Assembly: GCF_965638725.1 (NCBI RefSeq)
Contig: NC_134982.1
Location: 6,754,126 to 6,818,125 of the forward strand
Direction of reading: 5' to 3'
Origin: Aptenodytes patagonicus
Lineage: Eukaryota; Chordata; Aves; Sphenisciformes; Spheniscidae
Length of the DNA: 64,000 bases
Made by a program: the position numbers and the translations under genes. A model generated the notes under the pieces. The model saw only the letters and a list, made by a program, of their open reading frames with translations. It made no database searches and was not told the origin of the DNA. Positions 49,041 to 62,199 of this stretch are shown one piece after another (positions within the stretch are counted from its first letter, which is position 1; every line of letters begins with the position of its first letter).

Positions 49041-49140
49041 TAGTTGAAGATGTCCCTGCCCAGGGCAGGGGGGTTGGACTAGATGACCTTTAGAGGTCCC
49101 TTCCAACCCAAACCATTCTGTGATTCTATGATCATATGAT
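48702..49140 (+). mobile_element. CR1 LINE, 5'-truncated, 3' tail present
   Basis: The only forward-oriented CR1 in the window. It begins abruptly within ORF2 near CAGAGGGCTGGAACCCCTCT, runs through the ORF2 tail and 3' UTR (GTTGGACTAGATGACCTTTA, GGTCCCTTCCAACCC), and ends in the octamer tail ATTCTGTG ATTCTATG ATCATATG. It belongs to a different subfamily from the 4874 and 25303 copies (CTAGATGACC rather than TCGATGATC next to the tail). Its sequence is well preserved apart from a one-base loss that breaks the frame. Confidence 0.94.
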
Positions 49141-50020
49141 TTTGTTACAGACAAAGCTTGGCTATCTCTTTTTGCAATCCAACACATGGCTTCATGGTGT
49201 GGAGTCAGAAATTCACAGGGATGCGTTACTGCCACCTTAACAATAACATTTTTCTGACTGAAGTTTCAGACAAGACATTTCTTTCCAGCTCTATCCTAAC
49301 ATAATGGTAAGCTATCTGAATATATTAACTGTTTTGTTCTCCACCAGAAGTTATTTGGCACAGTCTAGCAGGCAGACTAGAAGGATTTCACTGGGTGATT
49401 ATACGGTTTGGTTTAACAACAATAGTTGACAGTTTTTCTCACTTTGATTTAGAAAGCAAAAAATGACATTTTTTTCTCATATTTTCAGGTTGACCAAAGT
49501 GAAAATGTGTGAGGTGAATTATTTCTAGCAGAAGGTATACATTTTCTTCAGAGGGCTTCTGTCTTCTGTGCAGCTATCTAGTGTCCCTTCTCATTTTACA
49601 GTTAATTTAACTATCAAGATCCAGCTATGTTATTTATTCATTTGGGCTTGGATTGCTGGTTTCTTCCATAATTATTTGTATTATAGGAATGCTCACAGAT
49701 TCTAGACCTATAGTGAGAATTATGCAAATGTAATGATATGATCCTTGCTCAGAAGAGCTTACAAATTTAAAAGGTCAAGAGAAGACAACACAGATGGATG
49801 CAACAGATGAAATACGAACTTGGATCCCTGATGCCTGATATATAGGACTTAAAGGAGACTGGATAAACTGTTCATACATATAAAATGGCAAACTGCTGGC
49901 ATGATGTCTATGGAGCAGTGGGATCAAGTCTGTCCTTTATTGTGCCAGCAGAAATTCACTGTAATGATTTCAAATTCAAGTAAAGCTCCTTTCTTAAATT
50001 ATTTAGATTGGAAATAAATT

Positions 50021-50036
50021 AAAAAAAAAAAAAAAA
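50021..50036 (+). repeat. A16 homopolymer
   Basis: Sixteen A residues directly after GGAAATAAATT and followed by GAAAATAAAAG. The surroundings are A/T-rich, so this is most simply a low-complexity tract. Confidence 0.8.
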
Positions 50037-53000
50037 GAAAATAAAAGTACCCTCCTTCCCACCCTCAATCATGTTGGATTTTATGGAATTAAAGAAAATA
50101 GGAGGGAAATGATCAATAAAATCCTCAAGAGACATTTGAAAACTGCAGTATCAGTACAAATTCATGTTTAACTTCAGATAATTCATGCAAATCTCTACCT
50201 TACAAAAGTTAGTAATTTATGCCTCACCTGGCATCTTTCCACTGCCAGGACCTGAACAGGTTTGTTATTTTAAGCCTCACAAAACACCTGAAAGCATTTA
50301 AAGAATAGAGATCAGAGCAAGCACACCTGAAGCCTAGCTACCATGGCAATTGGATGCTACATGAAGATTTAGAGCCCAAAGCTGGGCATAACAGAACAGC
50401 TAGTTGATTTCCTAGGGCAATGTAATTATCTGCTCTGTGATTTAAGCTTGCTTGATGCGCCTAGTTGTGTGAAATACATTTGGCTCTGCTCCAGCTTCCG
50501 AGAAGGTGGCATTGCTAAAAGGTGGTCCTCTCTGCTGCAACATCATCCACTAATAAATTTAAGTAAAAGCGGTCTGTCTTCTTGGGACACCACCATCTCC
50601 TATGGTTCTGGGGGGAGACCTCTCATTCTAGTTAAGTTTATGGGCATTTGAATGCGGGAAAAGTATCTCAGTGTTCAGTGACGGGGCTGTACTCCTAATA
50701 CTTTACTATATGTGAAGCTCTGAACTTCTGCAGAGGTTGGGCTCATGGGAACAATGGTAATCTTTTCAAGGTAACCAGCTGGATGAAAACGTGATGGGAT
50801 TAACCCTTTCTTTGAACATTCCTGTACCTATGACTCCTCTCAGAAAACAAGTGTGTGACCATACAGTCAAGCAAATTAAAGCCTAAATGTGATTTGGATG
50901 CACGCTTAATCCACAGCTCACAGTGAATTCCACTGCTTGGAGAGTAACGTAATGTCTGCATGCCAATGACTGTGACCTCCTCTTAGAGAAGGAGGGGGCC
51001 TAGTGCCTTGAACTTCTCCCCTGCCAACTGGTAGGACCTCAGACTCCCTTAAAATTATCCAAACTTCCCACGACTGGGAGATCCAGTTAGGGATGCCCTC
51101 TGTTTGGTCCTTGTAAGGGACGTGCCAGTACTGGAGAACAGAACTGCCATGTGTGTATTTCAGCTTCATATAAATACCTGCATCTAAGTTCCCAGCATGG
51201 TCCATGGAAATCTACTCAGTACAGTCAGTGAAATCCAGTAATTTCAGAGTTAGCTCATCCTAAAATAGGCACATAAGCCTTGATTCAATTTGCTAAAACT
51301 AAGCACACAGTGCCATTTGAAATGGCCTGGGGTAGCCAAGACCGACACGGCAGGCCAGCAAATACAACACAGAAAATATGGGTAACCCATGCTCTTCTAG
51401 AGCAATAGCTAGAGTCCAGGAGGGATATTGGTTAGACCTGGGACCTACCTTAAACAAACTTCCTTTAGAAATCCTCATCTGTGATCCAAATATCACAATA
51501 TAAAGCTAAGGTTGATGACCCTTACCTGCTTGCCTGGCAAGATAAATGGGAAGGAAGAGATTATTCAGTAGTTATCCAAGGGCAGCAAAGAACTGAACCG
51601 GATCCTGTCGATACTGTAATCTACCAGATTATAACATGAGTACACCTGGCAGCTTTAATCTAGTAGGATTAATTGCCCCAAATCTGTGTCTGTATGGCAC
51701 CAGCTGCAGTGGTCCCAGATTCCTTTTTCATGCCTCCGTATTACAGTACATTGTGTAAACTGTAGTCAAGTATTTGAGCAGTGATTGCATCTTCAGAGAT
51801 ATTTTAGTCCAAGGTCAACACTCTGCAGTCACAAAAATTAGGATAGCTGGTAACCCTACTATCACACCTGTGCTTGCCTTTGCCCTAGTACCAACACCAT
51901 GGCTGAAAAATGGCAAGCTACAACAGTAATGCACTAGAACTCTATATGCAAAAAATTGAGTAACAAAAAGAACAATCTTTATGACTGAACAAAAGGCTCA
52001 GCACTAAAACCGCTATTGAGGAGCATTAGTAGGTAACTGACCAGGGACATTAACATGGGCAACAAAATAATGAAATAGTAGAAAAACATGCTAAGTAAGC
52101 CTTTTGTATACATACATAATGGAGATGTAAGACTGAACTGTGGGTGTCCTGATTTATGCTGATTTACAAGTCTTAAATGAGTTGGTCTTCTTGCTTACTA
52201 TATCACTCTAACTGTAAATGAGAAAACAATCCTTGGAACTCGTAATTCTCAGTTGTTCTTGTACACACCCATTTACAACCCATATGGTGTTACACTAGAA
52301 AAAACATACAGCTTTTAGCTATCCTTCTGGCTGTATCTCTTCATTGAATAAAAGAATTTATCTACTGCAGCATATTAAATCAGGATCAGGTACCCGTTAA
52401 GCTGGATGACGTGGATGCAGAAAACATGGACCCTGATAAAAAGGCCTGACAATATGTCTTGTGGCTATTGCCTGCTTAAGCTGAAAAACTGATCATCTTA
52501 TTTTGCTGTATTTCAGTTAAGCTTTCTTTTTGTATGTACAGAACTTTAGGATTAGTTAATGAAAGGAAAGAAACATTTTCATTCTCCCTATTTTTACTAC
52601 AGCTTTCTAAGACAGAAGGATGGAGAGAACCGCCAGAACAGTGTTTGACAGGAACAGGAGTTCCAGCAAGTACATTTCTTCAGGCATCTTTCAACTTTAA
52701 TGTATGGAACAAATACAAGCCAACAAACCAAGGCTGAATGCAAAATGCAATCAAACACATTGCTATTTGGCAGATTACAATGGCACTTCCCAGATCCATC
52801 TGAAATTAAAGCCCCAAGCTACGGTACTTCTTGTGTGAGACAAGTTAAAAACGGATCCTGCACCGCTGAGTTTACAGAGCTGGGAGGGAAATGGAAGTTC
52901 AAAAAGTGAAAAATCTTCGAGGCCAATGGACAACGAAAGCCACAGCCAGGCCTAACGCAGAGTCTCTCAGCTATTATTTCAAAAGTAGCATCTGTCAAGT

Positions 53001-55930
53001 TAGAAACAGAGTGGGAGCTAAGACCTGTCATCTCCTCGTTTGCAGAGTAAGATGCCACTCAGCACCTTGTTATTGACATGTTGTTTGCGACTTGGAAAAG
53101 GTAAATGCAATATGGCCCAATGTCCTTGAAAAGATACCACCTACAGGTTTTAGTAAATTGTGTGGACTAACCACACAAAACACTTCCGAACTACGTAACC
53201 ACATTTTTTTCCCCCATTCAGGATTTCAACAAGTACAGCTCTTGTGGTAGCCAGCTCTCTACTATGTATTTAATTTTTAAAATGACCTCATTTCTTATCC
53301 CAAGGTCTGTTGCTGTGCTTTCCCTTGGAAAAGAAACTGAATTAACTTCCAGTGTAATGCTGCCTTGACAGAACCCGGTCAGAGACCTCAGCTGAATCAC
53401 TACTTTAAAGAAAGAGCTTCCTGCCATGCATGCTGCTGCCCTCACCCTTGAGGTTGGTGAATGAATCAGATAATCATTACAGCATCAACCATCTCCCCTT
53501 CACCTCTGCTGGGTCAGAAAACTTAGTATCCAACTTAGTCACTGCACGATCAGACCCAAGCGTCAGAAGTGAAGCAGTTATCCACACAAGAATGGCTCCC
53601 AGCAGGGACAGGCAAAGGGAAAAAAAAGCCCAAGTTTAAGCTGAAATGGAAGCTGCCTTCCTCAGGGAATAGACACTGCTACCAGATCAGTTGTGCTTTC
53701 ATCAGAAATCTCTCCCTGGTATGTCAGTTGATGACGATACAGCATTAAAAAGGTGACAGACGGCTGACTGGACTGAATGAGTACAGTTGACATCACCAGA
53801 TATGGGGAAAAAAACAATCCAGTATTTACTGGGAGAAAAAAAAAAGCTCTGTCCCTGTCCCGGGGACACAGTCCCCCACACCACCAGCTAGGCAAGCTAA
53901 GTAGGCACCTCTCTATACCTGTATGCAGACATGGAGCTTGTTATTCCACCTAAAGTTCAAAGGGAAGTAGTTTGTGAATGGTTTGGTAAAAGCAGAGATT
54001 TTCCCTAATTACTTTCCATCTTCTCAGCCAGAAAACTCTTTATATATGACTGTGCTAGAAAAGAAACTTATTACAAAAAAAGCGCCATTTTTCTTTCGCA
54101 ACATGGGTTCTTCAGTCTCTAATCAGCGAGAGATGTTATATTAAACAGACATGGGAGAGAAAAGCCTTTGGTTACAATTAACTTCACAATCCAATTCCCA
54201 GTGAAAGAAGACACACTGAAGAAAGGACTGCACAAAAAGTCTTCTTATTTTATAGATCAAGGACAGATGAAACGGTTTGTTTGACAGTGTGGAATGTGTA
54301 TCCACATTCATTACATATTCCAATTAACGTCTAAGCACCTAGCGAGATGGGGGAAAGTGCCGTTATCCGACTGTCACTCTGAGGACTACAGGCTGGAGCA
54401 AACTGAAGAACTGATCCCAGAGCTCCCCAGAGTCCCCACATTGGCTCAGCCCTGCCTTCACATAGCTTCGCTTTCCGTGCACGGTAGTTTATGAACTGAA
54501 CATCCTCCTCAGAGTAAATCTGTAAAATTGCCGTCTTCTGATCCCTCACCACTGACGAGGGGGATGGGGAAAAAAATAGAAAAAAAACGTTTCTGTCACG
54601 GGAAGGAATTCAAAGTGGCTCTGTTAAACTTTGCACAACATCTAACTGTGGAGAGGTTTTATTCAGAGTTTAAGTACCTCCCTGTGGTATAGCTTAATTG
54701 ACTTTGGAAAGGACCATCCCGCACACAGCTTAAGTGATTAATGCCTGTGTGTAGATGAGCTATGAATTCCTCTCCAAGCAACGCTCCTGCCGGTTCGGGT
54801 TTGAACCCATGCAGGTGAACCGCTTCCCTGCTCAATACTCTAGAAGCAACTGGGGTTAGGTATTTTACCCTCCAAAGTGAAATTTCTTCCCCCCCGGCAG
54901 AGTCCCTTCTAAATCACGGATGCTTGGAAGGGCAGGAAGACACCAATACTGCACTTCAAGTAGCTTCACTATTACAAAGAATCATCACATCAGCTGAAGA
55001 GGTTAAAAAAATCTATTTTAATACAACCCACCTGCAATATGTTTTCAATGACTCCCTTAAGACTCCTTAAACGTATGTGCTTCAGATACTTCATAATAAC
55101 CACGGTATTTTACCATCCGCTCATGATACCGGGTCTTGTGAGTAAAACCTTTGCTGATTACAAAAGGAAGGCTATTTAGCCATACTACCTCTTTGCTGCT
55201 ACCCTACTCTGCGAGGAGGTGTTAAGGTTCCTCCTTCCTTTTTCCAAAGCCATTATTCCCCCAAAGCCTTGCAAAAGTGCTTTTTATTTTAGATTGCACA
55301 CAAGAAGAACAAAGCCAGGTCTATAAGAACAGGGACGTTTCTTGCCAAAAGGATATATGCCTTTTATATTAAAGTAAAGAGCCCATTCCTCTCTTTCCCA
55401 CCCCACTTCCCCCCCACCTCAATACTATTTTGGCAATTACTGCTTCTTGCCCAAAAAAAGAAACAAAGATGACTCTGCTACTTTCTGCTCCTGAAGCACC
55501 GGCTGTTGAAAACAAACTATACAACAGTGTATATGGTAAGGGAGGGGAAAAAAGATGGAACAATTTATTTTGGTTCTCTCACCTTCAATCCCAACAGAAA
55601 GACCACCAGAGATTCCAGAAGAAAATAAAATCAAGATGAAGCCAAGATGGATGTTGAAAGGCAAATAATGCACCCACAAGGTGGCTTTATAGTACCTTTT
55701 ATCTCTAGTTATACAAAATACAACTGCTGTGTAAAACAAGCCCATGGCAAAATTACTTTTTGACTGTTCTGTTTCTTTTTCTCTGCAATGCTTCTTGGAG
55801 AGACTTAACGGGATGACTTTTGACAGGTTATTCTGTGACGCAACTGGTACAGCTTGGTTTTCTACCAACTACTGCATCATGCTTTGATACACGCGATGGA
55901 ACTCACAGCCTCACTCTACGTACAATTTTG

Positions 55931-55965
55931 TGTGTGTATGCGCCCCCCGCATATGCATACACACA
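55931..55965. repeat. 11-bp perfect inverted repeat, 13-bp GC-rich loop
   Basis: TGTGTGTATGC and GCATACACACA are exact reverse complements separated by GCCCCCCGCATAT. The arms are GT/CA simple-repeat-like, so the pairing may be a by-product of short microsatellite-type sequence. Confidence 0.55.
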
Positions 55966-58163
55966 AATGCATGTGCAGGGTGAAACTGCTGCCTGACATT
56001 CCCTGGGGACCTACCTTTGCGAAACATGTAGGAATTGCACCTTTAGGATTTGTACCCCTCAAGTCAAAATTGGTAGTAGTTATTCAAGGGATTCAGAAGT
56101 TACCAGAGACAGACACATAACATATAGTGTTGATTGCATAGTGGTATCGAGCTGTGATAGATAAGCTCGTAAATTAAACATTCCCACTCCAGTTAGTCGA
56201 AGCTTTAGACTAACATATTAAACCAGAAAACCCTTCATTCAAAACAAAATAGCTTATTCTCCCCAGTTTTCGGTTTTGTGGGTTTTTTTTGTTTTACTTT
56301 AAATAGATGATGCTGCAGAAAGTGCTAAGAGCCATTAGATTTTACAAAATAAAGGCAGAACTTATTTTGTGTATCAGGATTTAAAAAAACCATCATCTAT
56401 TGATACATGGACTTCTAAGAACCATTTTCAACAATATTTGGTATTTAGGAGACAAGACTTAAAGTAATGATTTTACCTACATCTAGTATGTTGTAGCAGT
56501 CCCAGTGCTGTCCTGTTCTTCATGCTGTAAGGGTTCATAGGAGCTGGGAACAGAATATGCAGATCATCCCCAAAACAGTCATTAGTTTGATCAGAAACAT
56601 ATCCAGACAGTTTGTCAGCACTCAGCTGGTATGTGTCCTACAAAATTCTTTGGAAAATACACTGAAAAAATATGCAACGGTCACTCAACAAGCAGAAACA
56701 CAGATGAAGACACTGGTTCGACTGACTCAGGCAAGCTTTTCCTTTTCTGTGCCTGAGGTTGTCCATTTATGAAGTGGTCAGCGATTTACAGTGAAGTCAG
56801 GGTCTTCCTAAGCCTTACGTATCACACTCAGATTCCATTTGGGTTCCCATGCTAACATTTGTAACTGACTTAGTGTACAGTTTTAATGGGCTGTTGCATA
56901 GTCCAGCACATGAACAGGTTATTATATTCATTTTAAACCACAAGACATAGTGAACAACCATGCATTCATTCGTAATGTGTTTATACAAGTTACATTTAAC
57001 ACTTTATAAACCTCTTTGCAAAGTGGAATGTGCTGTAGGATCAGGTTGATGATGCCTTTTGGGTTTTAACAAGGAGTCATCCTTGGCTTGTCTGGTCAAC
57101 TGGTGCAGAGCGGCCCATGCCATATTCTTTATAATTACTCTTGGGCAAGGGGAACAGGAAGTTTTCTTCAAAAGAAGAGTTTTCTTCAAAGATCTGGAGG
57201 GAAAGTCCTAGAATATATACAGTGGAAAGGGCTGGGGATCAGAAGTCAAGAACTCAGCCAAATGAAGTGTGGCTACATCATACAAATTAACAAGTTTTGT
57301 GAGTACATAGGATGCCCCTTCAAAACAAATTAAAAAAGACAATTTTTTTGTAGAATTTTCTTTGAATGTCTGAAAATTCCATGCTCTCAAAAATACCCTT
57401 GTAAGATACCACAAAGTACTGTATGGAGAATGAGTTCACGGGAAATGGAGGCAGTAGAGAAATATGTATTTTTGCCAGATGAAGCAAGACCAAAAAAAAC
57501 CCACAAGAAAATGACAATTACTACTTCTCCAAAGAAGAGTCAACTAAAGATAAGAAGTACTATTGTGGCTCCTCTGTGGCATTGTGTTTTGCCAGCAAAC
57601 ACAAGCACTAAGTAACTAGGGCAATACAGTTCCTCTAAGTCACACATACGTGGAAAAAGAGGGGCTGAACCAATGTTGTGCTTAACTAGCAAATTTAGGT
57701 AATATGCTGAAATAACTAAGGGCCCATCACAGCCCTCGTGGATTTTCCTCCATCAAAGCACTTCTGGTGTTTGCTAGCAAAAGAAGCACAAAGCAAGACT
57801 GACTCACAAGTATCAGTCAGATTCAAATCAGTCCTTCTGATCTTTGTAATTGGGAGGGATTTCTTCCTGACTTAAATTATTATTAAAAAAAATACAGTAG
57901 TATAAGAGCACCCTTTGAAGAGATCCACACATTTATGAAGAGCTAATTACGTTGTTGATCATTCAAAACAGATTCATTATGAACTCAACATGTGGCACAA
58001 AAGTCATTTTATGAGTGGCCTTACTCCTGCATCAAGTGAACTGAGGAGTGAAAATCCTTGCAAAAAGCCAAGAGTTATGAACATAATCCTCTAGTATGCC
58101 ATGTCTCAGCAGGTAAGATTAAAAAGACAAAACAGAACACCTCAAGACTGCAACAACAAAGAG

Positions 58164-58169
58164 TTTATT
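58164..58169 (-). terminator. Polyadenylation signal AATAAA (minus strand)
   Basis: On the minus strand AATAAA is followed by CTCTTTGTTGTTGCAG and then a GTGTTCTGTTTTGTCTTTTT stretch at about 58122-58141, a typical U/GU-rich downstream element. Cleavage would be expected at about 58140-58155. The hexamer alone is common in AT-rich DNA; the downstream element and the upstream exon candidate raise its credibility. Confidence 0.4.
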
Positions 58170-58710
58170 AGAGTCAAGAATATATGATCACTGTACAGAA
58201 AACATTCAGAGTTAAAGTGTGAAATACTGAACCACTCACTGTGCATTCCGGTTGCTGAGCCTTTTAGTGACGATTTAATTGGCTGCCTACAGCTGGCTAA
58301 CTTATCAACAGTTAAAAACATTTTTGTAAGCAGGGAAGAAATGATTGTCCTTTCTAAATGATAACATTGCCCAAGGTGGGAAATAAAGGATCATACGAAT
58401 TACATTTAAAACTTACTCAAGGAACAAAGTTGGTGGGAAGAGAAGAGAGGAGATTGCCACAGTTTTGTGTTTTTTCTGCACCGAGGAACTGTAGCCTCAC
58501 TATTGTAACTTTGTACATACTCATGTTCAGTACAGCAATGATTTCTGTTTTTAAATAAGAAAATATATTAACAGGTACAAGAATTTACCCTCAAATCCAG
58601 CCTCTTCCAGTTATCTTTGGCTTGAGAGGAAGTTGCTTACTTCAACCTTTGAGGCTCAAATGTTGTCACTGGAAAGAAATGCCGTAGTATCTGAGCCCCA
58701 AGGATGGTAT

Positions 58711-58743
58711 AAACAACCATTTTCCTTTAAAAAATGGTTGTTT
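58711..58743. repeat. 13-bp perfect stem-loop in candidate 3' UTR
   Basis: AAACAACCATTTT (58711-58723) and AAAATGGTTGTTT (58731-58743) are exact reverse complements around a 7-base loop. If the minus-strand 3' UTR is real the hairpin would form in the mRNA just downstream of the stop codon. Confidence 0.6.
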
Positions 58744-58798
58744 TTAAACCTTTAGTGAACGGAGACTCAAAAAGCTCCTGAGCTCTAAATTCTCCATG

Positions 58799-58925
58799 CT
58801 ACCAAACCTGCAGCTTTTGCCTTCCAAAACTGTTTGGTGAAGTCCACAAGGGCTTGAGAAAGTCTCTTTCTTCAGCATTTGCTTGTTTCCACCACAGGTA
58901 GGCAAAAGGCTTATTTTCTCCAATA
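58799..58925 (-). CDS. Candidate terminal coding exon, gene not identified
   Basis: On the minus strand the sequence TGTGTTTTTTGTTTTCTTTTAG (about 58926-58947) is a near-ideal pyrimidine tract and splice acceptor. After it, one leftover base and 41 sense codons lead to TAG. The peptide contains PFAYLWWKQANAEERDF (about residues 6-22) and ends SFGRQKLQVW, an aromatic, charge-mixed composition that looks like a real protein end. The intron would be in phase 2. A second frame from the same acceptor is open for 60 codons and richer in Ser and Leu, so the frame is not certain. Downstream lie a stem-loop and a good poly(A) signal. Upstream exons were not found in the 5 kb to the right edge, so they would lie beyond a long intron or outside the window. 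I do not recognise the protein. Confidence 0.35.
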
Positions 58926-61900
58926 CTAAAAGAAAACAAAAAACACATAGCACAGCATTTATTCAACTTGGTTTACTCTCAAAGAACAAAAGTTATGTGT
59001 AAATTGAACTCTGTGTTTAAAACCATGGTGAAATGCCTAAAGGCAGGCGATTTTCACAACCCTTCAGGAGAACAAACAGCATGGAAGCCAACTCTATCTG
59101 CCCCTTGACAAATGGTTTCAGCCAATCTACACAATCCTGCTGGTAGATGTTCCCTATTTTATTTTGGCATCCAATGGGAGGAAAACAGAAACCCTGTCCT
59201 AAGGGAAGGAACTACAGCTGCATTCTGGGATACAGCAGCGCTGGGACCACAGCTTGGAAATATCCTAAAGCCACTTAACATTTACAGCTTAATTTGAGTT
59301 TGTTCCTAAACAGAGAGCAGCCAACCATCAGTACAACCCTAAATTGTACAGCTACATTTTGGGTGGGACACCCCTCATCCACCAAGCTTTCACTTTTATA
59401 ATCACTGCTTAACATGAGCCCTGAATGCAACTGACTTGACTTGTAAATTTACAAGGGAAATAAAATGTGAAATTAGTCACTTCAACTGGAGATTGTTTCC
59501 TTCCTCTACAGAAATAAATAATGCTGCTAAAATGAAAATGACTCTCCGGGGAGAAATGGCTATCCAGTCTTCATTACTATCAACTAAAATTAGTATGCAC
59601 TTTTTCTCCTCTTGAGCACTATTGTACAACACCATTAACTTATTCTAAATGTTAAATTTATTTACTTTTGAGACAACAGTTTTTTGATAACCATTAAGAA
59701 GGAGACAAGTACTACATAAAAAGGTCTGTAAAATATCTGATAAGATTAGAGATGCATTAGAAACTAAACTAAAGGCTTCATAACACAGCTTTGAACTGAA
59801 CTCAATTTACAATATTGTTACAAAAGAACAATACCAAGCTGATGCCAAAATATCTAGATTGCTTTATCCAAGAGCTTTACTTACTACAGAGTGACATATA
59901 GAATGCTAATATACAACAGTTACTATAATAACCAGCCTTATTAAAAAGCTCTTAACTGCTGCAGTAGACAGCACAGATTCCTCGTAGGCCTATTTTGGAG
60001 GCAGTAAGAGAATAAATATCTATCGATAAACAAGAAAACATGCTGAAGGGCATTTCAAATGAAAAATTGTGTGGCATTAGGCCAAAATCTGCTGTTTAAG
60101 CATGTGTCATAATACCTGTGTGGTGGTGGTGGTTTTGGTTTTTTTTAGACAACTTATTTTACTATTAAGAGCAAGGCCATTGGAAATTCAATGCAGCATT
60201 ATACATGAACAAATTGAAAGCTTCAACTGGCCATTGTGTAAGATGACCCCTTTACAGCAAATTCAATGATGCATTAATTGTTCATTTGTTCAACGATTTA
60301 CAGACTCTGTGAAGACTCCAGCAGCAAATTCTTAAGACCGCCTCAGACAAAAAGGAAAGATAATGATTTTGACTAATGAAGTACTAAATAGAACTAAAAA
60401 GTATCCTATCTCACTTGTAATATAAAGAGAATAGACATTAATTACATTTTATTTTGATGTATTTTTTTTTTGTAAGTGAAAAAAAAATATAGAGCGCTTA
60501 GATTCTTAAGACTTGTAAACTGCTAATTAATTTGTGACTATTCTTTTTGTATCCTACTCACACTTATAAGCATCCAGTATTTTTGCAGGGGGAAGCCTGC
60601 AAGTGTAATTATTTACAGAACATGAATGAAGGCAATAATCTCAACTCCAAAACTAGCAGAAGAATCCTACATCACATGGAGCCAAGAGATGCCTTAAGCA
60701 CTCACAAAGCAACACACGATTGTTTTCATTTTAGGCACCCGATCCCAAAAGTAGAAAGGAAAGCTAAGAGCACATAGGTAGCAAACTCTGCAGCAGCGCA
60801 TGAGGAGCGTTCAGGGCCGCAGGAAAATCAGCCCAAAAGTCTCCATGCTGGAAGCCAGCCTCAGCCAGCTGGAGAGGTAACAACTCCTAAATGAGACAAC
60901 TGGATCAGGCCTGCATTGGTGGCTGTCACATCTGCTTATTTGGTATCCAAAGCGCAATACACACTGTGGGCTTGCTTTTTAACTCCCAAAATACGAATGG
61001 AAGATGCAATCGGTGCCTGCTGTTGTATTTATCAGCCTGTTGCTTAGAACACCATTCCTGGGAGCTAGAAGCCTGGGGTTCAAATTCTTGGGTACTTTTA
61101 AATATTCTGAACAAATCTGTCCTGTGATTTTAAAAGCAGTTGTAAGTGCTGAAGAAAGGTCAAGCAAGAACAAATCTGAATGGAAAAAGAAAAGGTCACC
61201 TAAATCAAACCTGTAAACTCTGACTTACTAATACAGCTTCACAAATGCAATAACTATTATCTGGGAGAGTCTGGCAGTCACCTAAAACCAATGAAGTAAA
61301 AAGACAAGTCTTAAAAAAGTGACTGTCAGTATGTGATTAGAAGAAAGGTCTTCTTGAATCTTTGTAATGGCTTTTTAATTTTTATTTTTTTTTAACCTAG
61401 ATGTTAGGCATTTTTCACTTTGTCTTATGAAATTACCATCCTCCATCCTACGATCAAAGTAGTCCATAATGAATGACAACAAATTTTGCAACATTTTCAT
61501 ATAATTACAGTCCTTTTTTTCACATCACGTAAGAGATCACCTTTATTAAATATATATGCAGATGAAAATGACATTTTTGCTTCTTACCCTGCACTACAGT
61601 GCAATTATTCAAAATAAAAATTAAGTTTGCAGGAAACAACAGATTAGTTGGAAGACCTTTAGCAAAATGGATAGCCATAAAAATAGTTCTCAGTTTCTAG
61701 CAGAATTTGATCAGTCTTTTGAAGAAAGAATCAATTAAAAAAAAATGGCATAATGACTGGCGTTTCAGATCAGTTTCATTTTTCCTCTCAATTCTGTTTC
61801 TTGTCATGAGTCTAATACTTAAGGCAAACAGTGTAATATCTTAAATCCCTGATAAACACAAACTAAATGTGTCAGATGGCTTTAAGGAAAAGACACTGTA

Positions 61901-62096
61901 ATTTCACAGAAAAAATGCTTTTGTGAATACAGTTTTATTCAACATGAGAATTAAACATTTTATTGTCTTACTGTGGCTTGTAGCAGGACAGCACACATGT
62001 GTGGTTAAACATTTCATTCTCCATACTAGACCAAGGGTAAATTTTAATAATAAAAATAGTGGAGACAATAATCTATTGCCACCCCACACCATTAGC
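58926..62096. other. Non-coding interval, possibly an intron
   Basis: If the exon at 58799-58925 is real, this is the start of its upstream intron. No convincing further exon was found: donor-like GTAAGT or GTGAGT sites occur on the minus strand near 59887 and 60556 but lack a matching open frame in the required phase. A/T runs lie at 60458-60490 and 61385-61395. Nothing else is recognised. Confidence 0.5.
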
Positions 62097-62199
62097 AAGA
62101 ATCAGATAATGTGTGAGGGTGGATGGGACCTCTGGAGATCACTTAGTCCAACCCCCCCCCTGTTCAAGCAGGATCAAACACAACAGGTTGCTCAGAACA

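Larger units (their letters stand above)
49141..58144. other. Long non-coding interval, no gene recognised
   Basis: Nine kilobases without a supported gene or CR1 body. Seen here: an A16 tract at 50021-50036; a segment at 51196-51232 similar to 7320-7356; an inverted repeat at 55931-55965; scattered A/T runs. The minus frame at 55437-55868 (143 codons) has no recognisable domain. Confidence 0.6.
58145..58798 (-). other. Candidate 3' UTR of an unidentified minus-strand gene
   Basis: AT-rich, stop-dense sequence between the TAG stop at 58799-58801 and the poly(A) signal at 58164-58169. It contains a perfect 13-bp stem-loop at 58711-58743. No coding frame or repeat is recognised. The assignment depends on the neighbouring acceptor, open frame and poly(A) signal being real. 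Confidence 0.35.

Noticed and set aside
54791..54830. GGTTCGGGTTTGAACCC, resembling a tRNA T-arm / B box
   Set aside because: Loop length and the rest of the cloverleaf do not fit; no A box or anticodon arm is found upstream.
55437..55868. 143-codon minus-strand frame
   Set aside because: No motif, no exon-like boundaries; treated as chance.
60556..60595. Minus-strand exon-like segment ending in a GTGAGT donor
   Set aside because: The acceptor is weak, the segment is only 35 bases and its phase does not match the candidate exon at 58925.
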